This document shows positions 36,998 through 45,476 of a stretch of 64,000 bases of DNA, one piece after another; position 1 is the first letter of the stretch; the number at the start of each line of letters is the position of its first letter. This DNA comes from Deltaproteobacteria bacterium (GTDB lineage: Bacteria > Myxococcota_A > Polyangia > Nannocystales > Nannocystaceae). The stretch covers positions 1,364,001 through 1,428,000 of the forward strand of contig JADJEE010000012.1 of NCBI GenBank assembly GCA_016709225.1, read 5' to 3'. The notes below the pieces were generated by a model, which was not told the origin of the DNA, ran no database searches, and was given only the letters and a program-made list of their open reading frames with translations. A program made the translations under genes and the position numbers.

Positions 36998-38007
36998 CGA
37001 TCACCGCCGCGATCGCCCTGCTGGCCGTGATGGCGCCCGATGTGCAGCGTCCGCGCGCGCTCACCGAGGGCCCGACCGAGGTCCCCGCGCCCGCGGACGC
37101 GCCTGCAGTGGCCGAGCCCGCCACCACCGAGCCGACCGCCAACACCGAGCCGGCCACCGCCGAGCCCACCGCCGTCGCCGAAGAGGCCGCGCCGCCGGCC
37201 GAAGAGGCCGCGCCGCCGATCGATGCGCCCAAGCGCACCGGCGAGACCTTCGTGGTCTCCGCCGGCAACGCGCAGGACAAGGCGCCCTACTACACCGCGC
37301 AGGACCTCGACGCGCTGCGCAAGCGCCACGGTCTCGCGCCGGCCCCGGCGCCCGAGACCCGCAAGGTGCGATGGCACTGCCTCATCGGCGATCCACTGTG
37401 CGGCTTCAACGTCGAGGTGCAGGCCATGGGTGCCTTCGCGGCGCGCCTACGTCAGGGCGACGTGCGCGAGAAGTCGGCGCACAAGTGGTCGAGCGGCCGC
37501 GCGCAGTACGACGTCTGGTTCAACATCCCCGTGCTGGTGGAGACCCGCGGCAAGACCCGCTACACCCGCATGACGCTGGGCCCCAAGGCCGGCGCGATCT
37601 TCAGCGATACCGGTGACACCTGGGGGAACATCGGGCTGGTCGGCCGCTACTGGCTCGGTCGCGGCCGCTTCGCACCGGCGATCGAATTCTCCAGCGCGAT
37701 GGCGTTCAAGCTCGCGCGGCGATCGACCAAGGACCTCGGCGGCGCCGAGCCCAAGTACGAGATGCAGCGCGGCCCTGTCGGCGTGACCGGCGACATCGGC
37801 CTCAGCATCGGTGGGTTCGCGGCCCTGGTGGTCGGCGGCCAGTACGACAGCCCGCTGGCGCGCGAGGACGTGCCCGAGTCGTTCCGCACCCAGGCCGCGG
37901 GCATGTTCTTCGTGGGCCTGCGCGGAAACATCCTCTGGGGTGCCCCCGCGGCTGCGGCCGTGCTGACCCACGGCATGACCCAGCGATACGGCCGCGAAGC
38001 GCGATAG
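36994..38007 (+). CDS. Exported protein, second of a paralogous pair (beta-rich)
   Basis: A 337-residue protein with signal peptide and a long Glu/Pro/Thr/Ala low-complexity linker (~20-85). The beta-rich domain opens with 'WHCLIGDPLCGFNVEVQAMGAF', the same C-x6-C layout as the preceding protein. Many strands alternate as in small outer-membrane barrels ('IGLVGRYWLGRGRFAPAIEFSS'). GGAGG 5 bp before GTG 36994 and a GTGA overlap show translational coupling. No family recognised. Perhaps the two form a heteromeric outer-membrane structure. Confidence 0.65.
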   Translation: MTITAAIALLAVMAPDVQRPRALTEGPTEVPAPADAPAVAEPATTEPTANTEPATAEPTAVAEEAAPPAEEAAPPIDAPKRTGETFVVSAGNAQDKAPYYTAQDLDALRKRHGLAPAPAPETRKVRWHCLIGDPLCGFNVEVQAMGAFAARLRQGDVREKSAHKWSSGRAQYDVWFNIPVLVETRGKTRYTRMTLGPKAGAIFSDTGDTWGNIGLVGRYWLGRGRFAPAIEFSSAMAFKLARRSTKDLGGAEPKYEMQRGPVGVTGDIGLSIGGFAALVVGGQYDSPLAREDVPESFRTQAAGMFFVGLRGNILWGAPAAAAVLTHGMTQRYGREAR

Positions 38008-38184
38008 CGTCGCGCGATCCCCCATGCAGCGACCGTCGACCGGTGCGTCAACGCACGGGTCGACGCCTGCCTTTGTCGCAGCAACCAACCGCATCGGCGA
38101 TCCTCGGCGTGCGTCGATGGGGCGCGGGACGGGGCGGAACCGCGTCCCACCGCGTCGGGCATCCCACGATCGCGGTGGGTGACA

Positions 38185-38203
38185 ACGCCGTGACCAACGG
38201 CGT
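38185..38203 (+). promoter_or_regulatory. Short hairpin upstream of the cytochrome/propeller gene
   Basis: A 7-bp perfect stem, ACGCCGT/ACGGCGT, with a 5-nt loop, ending 39 bp before the ATG at 38243. No T-run follows, so it is not an obvious terminator; a leader hairpin or operator is possible. Confidence 0.25.
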
Positions 38204-38242
38204 GGAACAATCGAGGGGGTCGTGCGTCTCAAGGCTTCGCCC

Positions 38243-40267
38243 ATGCCGCGCCACCTGCTCGTCGTCTCCACCCTCGCCGCTTCGACCCTGTGCCTCGCCA
38301 TCGCTGGCGCCAGTGCCCGATCGGTGGCGCGGTCGAAGCAGCCGCACTTCGAGGAGATCGGGCAGTTCGGCATGGTGGGCGGCGGTGCCGAGCTGCCCTT
38401 CGCACTGCAGGATCCCCCCCTGGGTGAGACCCAAGCCCCCGCCGCGACCCCGCCCTCCGCGTCGCTCGCGGGCAGCACCATCGCCGCCTTGAAGGACGGC
38501 GCGCTCGTGGTGGACGGTGACAGCGGCAAGCTGCTGCGCACCAACGTGCAGGGCGAGTTGGTGGCGGAGCTCGAGATCGGCCGCGATGCCGGCCAGCTGG
38601 TGGTCGATGCGAAGCATCGGCGCGCGTTCGTGAGCGACCGTGCGCACGATCGCGTGGTGGTGGTGTCGCTTGCCAAGGGTGGCCTTGCGCAGACCGACGC
38701 GTGGCGTACCGGCGCGGAGCCCTTCGGCCTCGCGCTCTCGCCGGACGGCGCCAGCCTGCTGGTGACCCACGTGGCCGATCAGAAGCTGGTGGCGTTCGAC
38801 ACCACGACCGGCTTCGAGAGCTGGTCGCTCGAGCTGGGCCCCGAGCCCCGCGGGGTTGCGATCGCCCCCGATGGCCACGAGGCGCTCGTCACCTTCCTGA
38901 CCACTGGCGCGGTCGCCCGCGTGGATCTGGGCGGCAAGGGTCACGCGCCGAAGTTGTCGTTCGTCTCGCTCGACCCCGCCAAGGCGAACACCGCCGGCTT
39001 CGACAACGCCTTCGGACAGGCCGCGATCCCGGCCCAGACCGGCAATGCGGGCGGCACCGTCAAGACGCCCGCGTTCAACCCCGACAAGGGCAAGAGCTTC
39101 GTTCGCAACGCCTTCGCGCCGATGTACGTCGGGCATGGCCTCGCGGTGGTGCCCCACCAGCTGAGCACGCCGCACCTCGCGAGCGGCGACTTCGAGGTGC
39201 CGTCGGGCGGATACGGCGGCGGCAATGGCTTCCAGTCGCCCATCACCCACCGGCTCGCGTTCCTCGACACGCCCGATGCCGGCCAGAGCGGCGACATCCG
39301 CACCGCGATGGCGACGACCAACCTCCACCAGCCGCGCGCGATGGCGTACGACGGCAACAGCGACACGCTGTACGTCGCCGCCTACGGCTCCGACGACGTG
39401 ATGGCGGTGGCCAACGTCTCACAGGCGTCGGTGCACCTCGGCTGGCAGCACCACATCGCGAGCAGCGAAGGCTGCGCCCCCGACGGACTCGCGGTCGACG
39501 GCGAGAACGGCGAGGTGCTGGTGTTCTGCTCGCTGACCCGTCAGGTCGTCCGCCTCAAGGGCGACGCCAGCGGCGGCACGGCCCCCAGCATGGTCTCGAC
39601 CAGCAAGGAGCTCGCGAAGAGCAGCTTCTCGAGCTCGGAGCTGCGCGGCAAGAAGCTGTTCCGCGAGGGTCGCAACGGCATGATCTCGACCTTCGGCGCG
39701 ATGGCGTGCGCGAGCTGCCACGCCGAGGCCCGCTCCGACGGCCTGACCTGGTTCCTGCAGGGCAACATCCTGCAGACCCCGTTCTTGTCGGGCCGCCTCG
39801 AGGGCACCCACCCGTTCAAGTGGGATGGCCAGGACGCCAACCTCCAGGTGAGCCTCACGAGCACGGTGAAGCGACTCGGTGGCTCCGGCATCACCAACCG
39901 CGACGCGAAGGATCTGCAGGCGTTCCTCACCGCGCTGCCCAAGCCCCGCACGCCCACCGTCGAGGAGCCCGCAGCGGTCGCCCGCGGCAAGCAGCTGTTC
40001 GAGAGCAGCACGACCGGCTGCCTCAACTGCCACGACGGCGCGATGACGACCGACGGCAAGCGCCACGACCTCGCGACCGACCTCCCGGCCGTCGACACCC
40101 CGTCGCTGATCGGTCTGGCCGCGAGCGCGCCCTACTATCACGACGGCAGCGCGAGCTCGCTGGAGTCGCTGCTGCGCAACAACGGCAGCATCCACGCCAT
40201 GGGCAAGACCTCGCGGCTCGACGACGCGCAGATCAGCGACCTGGTCGCCTACCTCGAGACGCTGTAG
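38243..40267 (+). CDS. Beta-propeller/diheme cytochrome c fusion, exported
   Basis: A 674-residue exported protein. After the signal peptide come YncE-like propeller blades (~70-440: 'AKHRRAFVSDRAHDRVVVVSL', 'PFGLALSPDGASLLVTH', 'YDGNSDTLYVAAYGSD'). The C-terminal ~200 residues hold two CXXCH haem sites, CASCH and CLNCH, with 'PYYHDGSASSLESLL', as in the CcpA/MauG-like domain. A regulator of electron flow at the cell surface or a periplasmic oxidase is possible. ATG 38243 is chosen because AAGG lies 10 bp upstream; GTG 38222 would add seven residues. It is followed after 8 nt by the propeller lipoprotein, so they form an operon. Its last domain resembles the lipoprotein encoded at 4607-5989. 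Confidence 0.85.
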   Translation: MPRHLLVVSTLAASTLCLAIAGASARSVARSKQPHFEEIGQFGMVGGGAELPFALQDPPLGETQAPAATPPSASLAGSTIAALKDGALVVDGDSGKLLRTNVQGELVAELEIGRDAGQLVVDAKHRRAFVSDRAHDRVVVVSLAKGGLAQTDAWRTGAEPFGLALSPDGASLLVTHVADQKLVAFDTTTGFESWSLELGPEPRGVAIAPDGHEALVTFLTTGAVARVDLGGKGHAPKLSFVSLDPAKANTAGFDNAFGQAAIPAQTGNAGGTVKTPAFNPDKGKSFVRNAFAPMYVGHGLAVVPHQLSTPHLASGDFEVPSGGYGGGNGFQSPITHRLAFLDTPDAGQSGDIRTAMATTNLHQPRAMAYDGNSDTLYVAAYGSDDVMAVANVSQASVHLGWQHHIASSEGCAPDGLAVDGENGEVLVFCSLTRQVVRLKGDASGGTAPSMVSTSKELAKSSFSSSELRGKKLFREGRNGMISTFGAMACASCHAEARSDGLTWFLQGNILQTPFLSGRLEGTHPFKWDGQDANLQVSLTSTVKRLGGSGITNRDAKDLQAFLTALPKPRTPTVEEPAAVARGKQLFESSTTGCLNCHDGAMTTDGKRHDLATDLPAVDTPSLIGLAASAPYYHDGSASSLESLLRNNGSIHAMGKTSRLDDAQISDLVAYLETL

Positions 40268-40275
40268 AACGGGAC

Positions 40276-42420
40276 ATGCTCCGTCTGTCGTGCTCGGCCC
40301 TGGCACTCGCGCTGGGGCTGCTCTCGTCGTGCCACGACGCGCCCAAGCCGACCCGCTCGCCGACCCACGGTGAGAGCCCCGACGGCGGCGCGCGAACCAA
40401 CCGCCCGGGTGATCCGAACCACCGCGTGAAGACGGTCCGCACCCGTCGCGCGGGCATGGCCCACTCGGGCGCGATCGACATGGTCGCGCTGTCACCCGAC
40501 GGCATGGGTGCGCTCAGCCGTGACGCCGTCGGCGGGGTCCGACTTTGGCCGGCACTGGACGGCTCGCAGGAGCCCATCGCGATGCCGTCACGCGCACCGC
40601 AGGCGATGTCGCTCGCGCGGCTCGGCGACGGCTGGCGGGTGTTGATGGTCGACGCCTCGGGCGGGGCCAAGCTCTACGACGTCGCCGCCAACGGCAAGGT
40701 CGTGCCCCACGCCGAGCTGCCGCCGTTCGAGCCACTCATCGAGGGGCACGTGCTGCCGGGCGGCAAGCACGTGCTCGCGCTGTTCCGCGACCACTCGCTG
40801 CGCCTGCTCGACGGCGACGCCAAGGAGGTCGCGCGGCTCGAGGAGCGCAAGTTCCGGCCGATGCAGCTGCGCATCTCGAGCGATGGCAAGCGCGCCCTCG
40901 CGGTCATCGAAGAGCGCACGTCCAACACCACCAAGCTCGAGCTGCAGCCGATCGCGATCACGACCGGCGCCAAGCCGACGATCCGCCGTGGTGGCACGCC
41001 CCGGCTGTTCACGGCCCAGCTGAACCTCCACTCGAGCGGGCTCGCGTTCGCGGCCGACGGCAGCAAGGCCGCGGTGGTCGACAAGTGGAACGGTGCGCAG
41101 TGGGACGTGGTGGTGATCGATCTGCTCGCCGATACGCCGGAGCAGCGCTTCGCCGCCGCCGCTCAGGCCCACACGGTGCCCGCGCTCGGCTTCGTGGGGA
41201 AGACCGAGCTGCTCGCCGCCGCCAACGACGGCGGCGTCGCGTGGCTGATCGACCTCGAAGGCAAGTCGCTGCACGTCCGCAGCGCTCCTCCGCAGGACTT
41301 CAACGGCAACGTGCGCGCGCAGAGCTTCGCGTCGAACCGCCACATCGCCGGCCACGGCAGTTGGCTGTACGTCGCCGACACCAAGTCCGGCCGACACCAG
41401 TTCCTCGGCTACCGCAGCCTCACCGCCAACGCCATCGCGATCTCCCCGAGCTCGCGATCGGTGGCGACGGTGTATCCCCAGGGCCCGATCTGGGTCGAGC
41501 CGCTCGCGGGCAAGGGCGACGAGTCGGTGTCGATCGCCACCGATCCGACCAGCGGCGTGTTCCGAGTGCGCTTCGCGACCGACGACCGGCTGCTGGTCGT
41601 CGACGGCATGGGCGGCGTGCAGCTGATCGACTGGCACACCGGCGACGTCATCGCCACCGCGGGCGTGAACGGCTCGGTGCGCTCGGTCCAGCTCGATGCC
41701 CAACAGGGCCTGCTGCTGATCGATCGCCAGAGCGTCGTGAACGACAGTCGCGTGTTCGAGCTCGACGACAGGTTGGGATTCCGCGGCCCGTACATCATCG
41801 CCGACACGTCGTACCGTACCGGCCTGCTGCGCGGCGGCGCACCGGGCCACGCGGGCGCGGTGATGTGGTCGCTCGACAGCGGCAACCACGTCCGCTTCTA
41901 CACCCTCGCGGAGCTGCGCTCCGACCTCAGCGTCGACGAGATCAAGCAGAAGGCCATCGATCTCAAGCCCGGCCAGATCGCGCCGCTCGCAATCGACGCG
42001 AAGGGTCGCCAGTACGGCGTGCGCTGGAACGGCAGCCGCATGGAGGTGTTCGTCGACAACGGCGAGCACGTGCGCAGCAAGGCGATCGGCGACGGCTCGG
42101 TCAACGAGCTATGGCCGACTGCCGATGGCAAGCGCTTCTTCGCGGTGCACCAACGCACCGGTGGCATCGGCATCACGGTCTACGACAGCGACTCGCTCAA
42201 GGAACTGTGGTCGCTCACGACCGGGGCGTTCCACAACGAGGTCAACTGGTCGCCGCAGGGCGACCTGGTGGCGATCGCCTCGCCGACCGGCGCGGTCGTG
42301 CGCGACGGCGCGACCGGCGAGTCGGCCTACGACCGCTGTGGTCTCGACTTCGAAGTGCTCGGCACCGCGCCGAACACCGCGTTCTCGACCGCGAATCAGC
42401 GCAGCATCTGCGAGCCGTAG
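40276..42420 (+). CDS. WD40-like propeller lipoprotein
   Basis: A 714-residue lipoprotein with lipobox LLSSC. A short linker is followed by repeated four-strand units of the WD40/YVTN type ('IDMVALSPDGMGALSRDAVGGVRLW', 'GLAFAADGSKAAVVD', 'VNWSPQGDLVAIASPTGAVVRDG'), enough for one to two propellers. No haem or enzymatic motif. It is tightly coupled to the cytochrome/propeller gene and may be a partner anchoring or ligand-binding protein. Unusual in combining a lipid anchor with such a long propeller array. Confidence 0.8.
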   Translation: MLRLSCSALALALGLLSSCHDAPKPTRSPTHGESPDGGARTNRPGDPNHRVKTVRTRRAGMAHSGAIDMVALSPDGMGALSRDAVGGVRLWPALDGSQEPIAMPSRAPQAMSLARLGDGWRVLMVDASGGAKLYDVAANGKVVPHAELPPFEPLIEGHVLPGGKHVLALFRDHSLRLLDGDAKEVARLEERKFRPMQLRISSDGKRALAVIEERTSNTTKLELQPIAITTGAKPTIRRGGTPRLFTAQLNLHSSGLAFAADGSKAAVVDKWNGAQWDVVVIDLLADTPEQRFAAAAQAHTVPALGFVGKTELLAAANDGGVAWLIDLEGKSLHVRSAPPQDFNGNVRAQSFASNRHIAGHGSWLYVADTKSGRHQFLGYRSLTANAIAISPSSRSVATVYPQGPIWVEPLAGKGDESVSIATDPTSGVFRVRFATDDRLLVVDGMGGVQLIDWHTGDVIATAGVNGSVRSVQLDAQQGLLLIDRQSVVNDSRVFELDDRLGFRGPYIIADTSYRTGLLRGGAPGHAGAVMWSLDSGNHVRFYTLAELRSDLSVDEIKQKAIDLKPGQIAPLAIDAKGRQYGVRWNGSRMEVFVDNGEHVRSKAIGDGSVNELWPTADGKRFFAVHQRTGGIGITVYDSDSLKELWSLTTGAFHNEVNWSPQGDLVAIASPTGAVVRDGATGESAYDRCGLDFEVLGTAPNTAFSTANQRSICEP

Positions 42421-42548
42421 CCACCGGCGGCAACCTCCGCGGCCTGCGACGAGCTGCGGCCGAGCCGCCGGCGAGCTTGCGCACGTGCGAGCGCCAAAGC
42501 CCCGTCGGCCCGCGGTTTCCTGCGCCCGAACCGCCTGGTGTCGCGCCG

Positions 42549-42590
42549 CCGTCACCAGGCTGTCACGTGGACCGCGGCAAACCGTGCTAC
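42549..42590 (+). promoter_or_regulatory. Pho box and -10 upstream of phoB
   Basis: Two 7-bp repeats, CCGTCAC (42549-42555) and CTGTCAC (42560-42566), are separated by CAGG: the 7-4-7 layout of the Pho box (consensus CTGTCAT-N4-CTGTCAY). TGCTAC (42585-42590) sits where a -10 would be, with the second repeat over the -35 position. This predicts PhoB autoregulation. Confidence 0.7.
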
Positions 42591-42605
42591 GGGTGATGCC
42601 ACGGC

Positions 42606-43307
42606 ATGACCGCACAGATCCTCATCGTGGACGACGAGGCTGACCTGGTCTCGACGGTTGCCTACAACCTCGAGCGCGAGGGCTTCCGCACCACGCGCGC
42701 CGGCACCGGTGAAGCGGCGCTCGCACTGGCCAGCGCGAGCCCGGCACCGGATCTCGTGCTGCTCGACCTGATGCTCCCCGACATCGCGGGCACCGAGGTT
42801 TGCCGACGCCTCAAGCAGTCGGAATCGACCCGTGACATCCCGGTGCTGATGCTGACCGCGAAGGCCGACCAGGTCGATCGCGTGGTCGGCTTCGAGCTCG
42901 GCGCCGATGACTACGTCACCAAGCCGTTCAGCGTGCGGGAGCTGACCCTGCGCGTGAAGGCGATCCTCCGCCGCACCGAGGGTGCCACCGAGCCCGGCGC
43001 GCGGCTGCGTTTCGGACGGCTGCAGATCGACGTCGAAGGCCACCGCGTGTGGATCGACGACGAGGAGATCGTGCTGACGGCGCTCGAGTTTCGTCTGCTG
43101 ATCGCGCTGGCCCAGCGCAAGGGTCGCGTGCAGACCCGAGACGCGCTGCTGACCCACGTCTGGGAGATGAACGGCGACATCACCACGCGCACGGTCGACA
43201 CCCACGTGCGTCGGCTGCGAAAGAAGCTGGGTGACGTCGCCGATTGCATCGAGACGCTGCGCGGCGTCGGCTATCGCTTCCGGCCCCAACCCAACGCGGG
43301 GGACTGA
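42606..43307 (+). CDS. phoB: Phosphate-regulon response regulator PhoB
   Basis: A 233-residue OmpR-family regulator. Receiver domain: acidic pocket Asp9/Asp10, phospho-acceptor Asp54 ('LLDLMLP'), Thr84, Lys106 ('TKPF'). C-terminal winged helix: 'EIVLTALEFRLLIALAQRKGRVQTRDALLTHVWE' and 'RTVDTHVRRLRKKLG', typical of PhoB. A Pho box lies upstream. The partner kinase follows after 4 nt, and phoU lies next. Confidence 0.95.
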   Translation: MTAQILIVDDEADLVSTVAYNLEREGFRTTRAGTGEAALALASASPAPDLVLLDLMLPDIAGTEVCRRLKQSESTRDIPVLMLTAKADQVDRVVGFELGADDYVTKPFSVRELTLRVKAILRRTEGATEPGARLRFGRLQIDVEGHRVWIDDEEIVLTALEFRLLIALAQRKGRVQTRDALLTHVWEMNGDITTRTVDTHVRRLRKKLGDVADCIETLRGVGYRFRPQPNAGD

Positions 43308-43311
43308 CCTC

Positions 43312-44700
43312 GTGCGCATGCGTGCGCGACGATGGATGCCGACGCTGACCGTCCTCGCGGGCGCGCAGCTGGTCGTCACACTGGTGTTGGGCCTGCTGCT
43401 GACGTCGATGGTGCCCGACGCCCGCGCGCTGCTGTGGACGGTGCTCGTGCTGGCATGGATCACCAGCGTCGTGCTCTCGGCAGTCGGGTTGGCGTGGAGC
43501 GAACGCGAGCTCTCGCGCACGTTGCAGGGTCTGGTCGCGAGCGCGCAGACCCGCGACCCCAGAAGTGGCGGCCCAATGCCCGACGACACCGCGATGGCCG
43601 GACTCGCCGGCTCCGTGCATCGCATGGCGGGCGAGCTCGACACCGCGCTGCGCTCGCTGTCGGCCGAGCGCGACCGCTTCGAAGCCGTGCTCGAGACCAT
43701 GGCCCCCGCCGTGTTCGCGCTCGACGCCGAGCGCCGCATCACCAGCGCCAATCGCAGCGCGCGCGCGCTGTTCGACCTGCGCGACGGCTGGGAGGGGCGA
43801 GCGCTGCTCGAGCGCGTGCGGGTGCCGGCGCTGCACGAGCTACTCGATCGGGTCGCCGCCGGTGGCGAGCCCGAAACCACCGAGTTCGAGCTCCCCGGCA
43901 GCCATCGCAACGTGCAGAGCCGCGCCAGTCGCCTCGCCGACGGCGGCATCGTGGTGGTCGCCGACGACGTCACCGACATCCGTCGCCTCGAGCGCGTGCG
44001 TCGGGACTTCGTCGCGAACGTCTCGCACGAGCTACGCACGCCGATCGCGGTGATCCGCGCCAACGCCGAGACCTTGCTCGACGGCGCGCTCGAGAGCCCC
44101 GATGCGGCGCGCCGCTTCGTCGAGGCGCTGTACCGTCACGCCGATCGACTCACGCGCCTGATCAGCGACCTGCTCGACATCTCGCGCATCGAGGCGGGTA
44201 AGCGGGTGCTGGCACTGGAGTCGCTCGAGCTGCACGAGCTGGCCGCCGACGTGGTGCTCGCGCTCGAGGAGGACGCGCTCGCCAAGCAGATCACGCTGTC
44301 GGATCACGTCGACGAGGCGGTCTGGGTGCGCGCCGACGCAAAGGCGTTGGAGCAGGTACTGGTCAACCTGGTCGACAACGCGGTCAAGTACACGCCGGTG
44401 GGCGGCCACGTCGAGGTGGCCGCCGTCTGCGACCGCGGGCAGATCCGCATCGAGGTCCGCGACGACGGTCCCGGCATCGAGCCGCAGCACGCCGCACGGG
44501 TCTTCGAGCGGTTCTACCGGGTCGACAGCGGCCGCTCGCGAGAAGCCGGCGGCACCGGGCTCGGACTCTCGATCGTGAAGCACCTGGTCGAGGCGATGGG
44601 CGGCTCGGCCGGCGTCGAGCCCCGGTCGCCCCGCGGATCGATCTTCTGGATCGCGCTGCCCAAGGCCAGCCCAGCTTCCGACGCCGAGTCGGCGGCGTGA
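43312..44700 (+). CDS. phoR: Phosphate sensor histidine kinase PhoR
   Basis: A 462-residue kinase: two N-terminal membrane helices (~12-32 and ~41-61), a PAS domain (~120-225), HisKA with phospho-acceptor His239 ('NVSHELRTPIAVIRANAETLLDGAL'), and HATPase with 'NLVDNAVKYTP', 'DDGPGI' and 'GTGLGLSIVKHLVEAMGG'. This is the PhoR architecture. GTG 43312 lies 4 nt after the phoB stop and has GGGGGA upstream. With PhoU it sets the phosphate response. No Pst transporter genes are in the window. Confidence 0.93.
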   Translation: MRMRARRWMPTLTVLAGAQLVVTLVLGLLLTSMVPDARALLWTVLVLAWITSVVLSAVGLAWSERELSRTLQGLVASAQTRDPRSGGPMPDDTAMAGLAGSVHRMAGELDTALRSLSAERDRFEAVLETMAPAVFALDAERRITSANRSARALFDLRDGWEGRALLERVRVPALHELLDRVAAGGEPETTEFELPGSHRNVQSRASRLADGGIVVVADDVTDIRRLERVRRDFVANVSHELRTPIAVIRANAETLLDGALESPDAARRFVEALYRHADRLTRLISDLLDISRIEAGKRVLALESLELHELAADVVLALEEDALAKQITLSDHVDEAVWVRADAKALEQVLVNLVDNAVKYTPVGGHVEVAAVCDRGQIRIEVRDDGPGIEPQHAARVFERFYRVDSGRSREAGGTGLGLSIVKHLVEAMGGSAGVEPRSPRGSIFWIALPKASPASDAESAA

Positions 44701-44783
44701 CCGGCGTCCGCCGATCGCGACCACCGGAAGACGGCGACACGGAGCCGATGCGCGCGCGGCCGATTGCCTGCTAGGCTCTGTCG

Positions 44784-45476
44784 ATGGTGTCGAAGCCGGT
44801 CGAGCACACGGCCCGCACGTACGAGCAAGAGCTCGCAGCGCTGCGTCAGAGCCTGCTGCTCATGGCCGGACGCGTCGAAGAGATGATCGCGCGTGCCGGC
44901 CGAGCACTGGCCGAGCGCGACGCCGAGCTCGCACGATCCACCATCGAGCTCGACCGCGCCGTCAACCGCGCCGAGGTCGACATCGACGAGATGTGTCTGC
45001 TGATCCTGGCGAAGCGGCAGCCGATGGCGTCGGACCTACGCTTCGTCACGCTCGCGATGAAGATGGTCACCGACCTCGAGCGCATCGCCGATCTGGCGGT
45101 CAACATCTGCGAGCGCGCGATCGATCTCAGCCGCGGCAACCCGGTGGTGGTGCATCGCGACGTACCGCGCATGACCGCGCTGGTCGAGTCGATGGTGAAG
45201 GACGCGATCGATGCCTTCGTCGGCGGCAGCTCGACCAAGGCCCGCGAAGTCATCGAGCGCGACGACGAGGTCGACGAACTCTACCACCGGGTGTTCGACG
45301 AGCTGCTGGCGTCGATGCGGGCCGACCCGAACACCGTGCACGAGTTCATCCACGTGCAGTCGGTCGCGAAGTGGCTGGAGCGCATCGCCGACCACTCGAC
45401 CAACCTCGCCGAGCTCGTGATCTTCATGATCGAGGGCCGCGACGTGCGTCACCCCGGCAAGCGCGCGCCGGGCTGA
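44784..45476 (+). CDS. phoU: Phosphate signalling protein PhoU
   Basis: A 230-residue protein made of two three-helix repeats, each with a metal-binding 'E/D..(D/E)' helix: 'EVDIDEMCLLILAKRQPMASDLRFVTLAMKMVTDLERIADLAVNI' and 'VDELYHRVFDELLASM...VAKWLERIADHSTNLAE'. PhoU represses PhoR when phosphate is plentiful. A TGCTAGGCT -10-like box (44769-44777) suggests a separate start 7 bp upstream of ATG 44784. The gene overlaps the convergent MFS gene by 28 bp. Confidence 0.96.
   Translation: MVSKPVEHTARTYEQELAALRQSLLLMAGRVEEMIARAGRALAERDAELARSTIELDRAVNRAEVDIDEMCLLILAKRQPMASDLRFVTLAMKMVTDLERIADLAVNICERAIDLSRGNPVVVHRDVPRMTALVESMVKDAIDAFVGGSSTKAREVIERDDEVDELYHRVFDELLASMRADPNTVHEFIHVQSVAKWLERIADHSTNLAELVIFMIEGRDVRHPGKRAPG

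Noticed and set aside
38701..40275. Extended + strand frame upstream of the propeller lipoprotein
   Set aside because: Out of frame with the cytochrome/propeller gene and basic in composition; the lipobox and Met at 40276 mark the true start.
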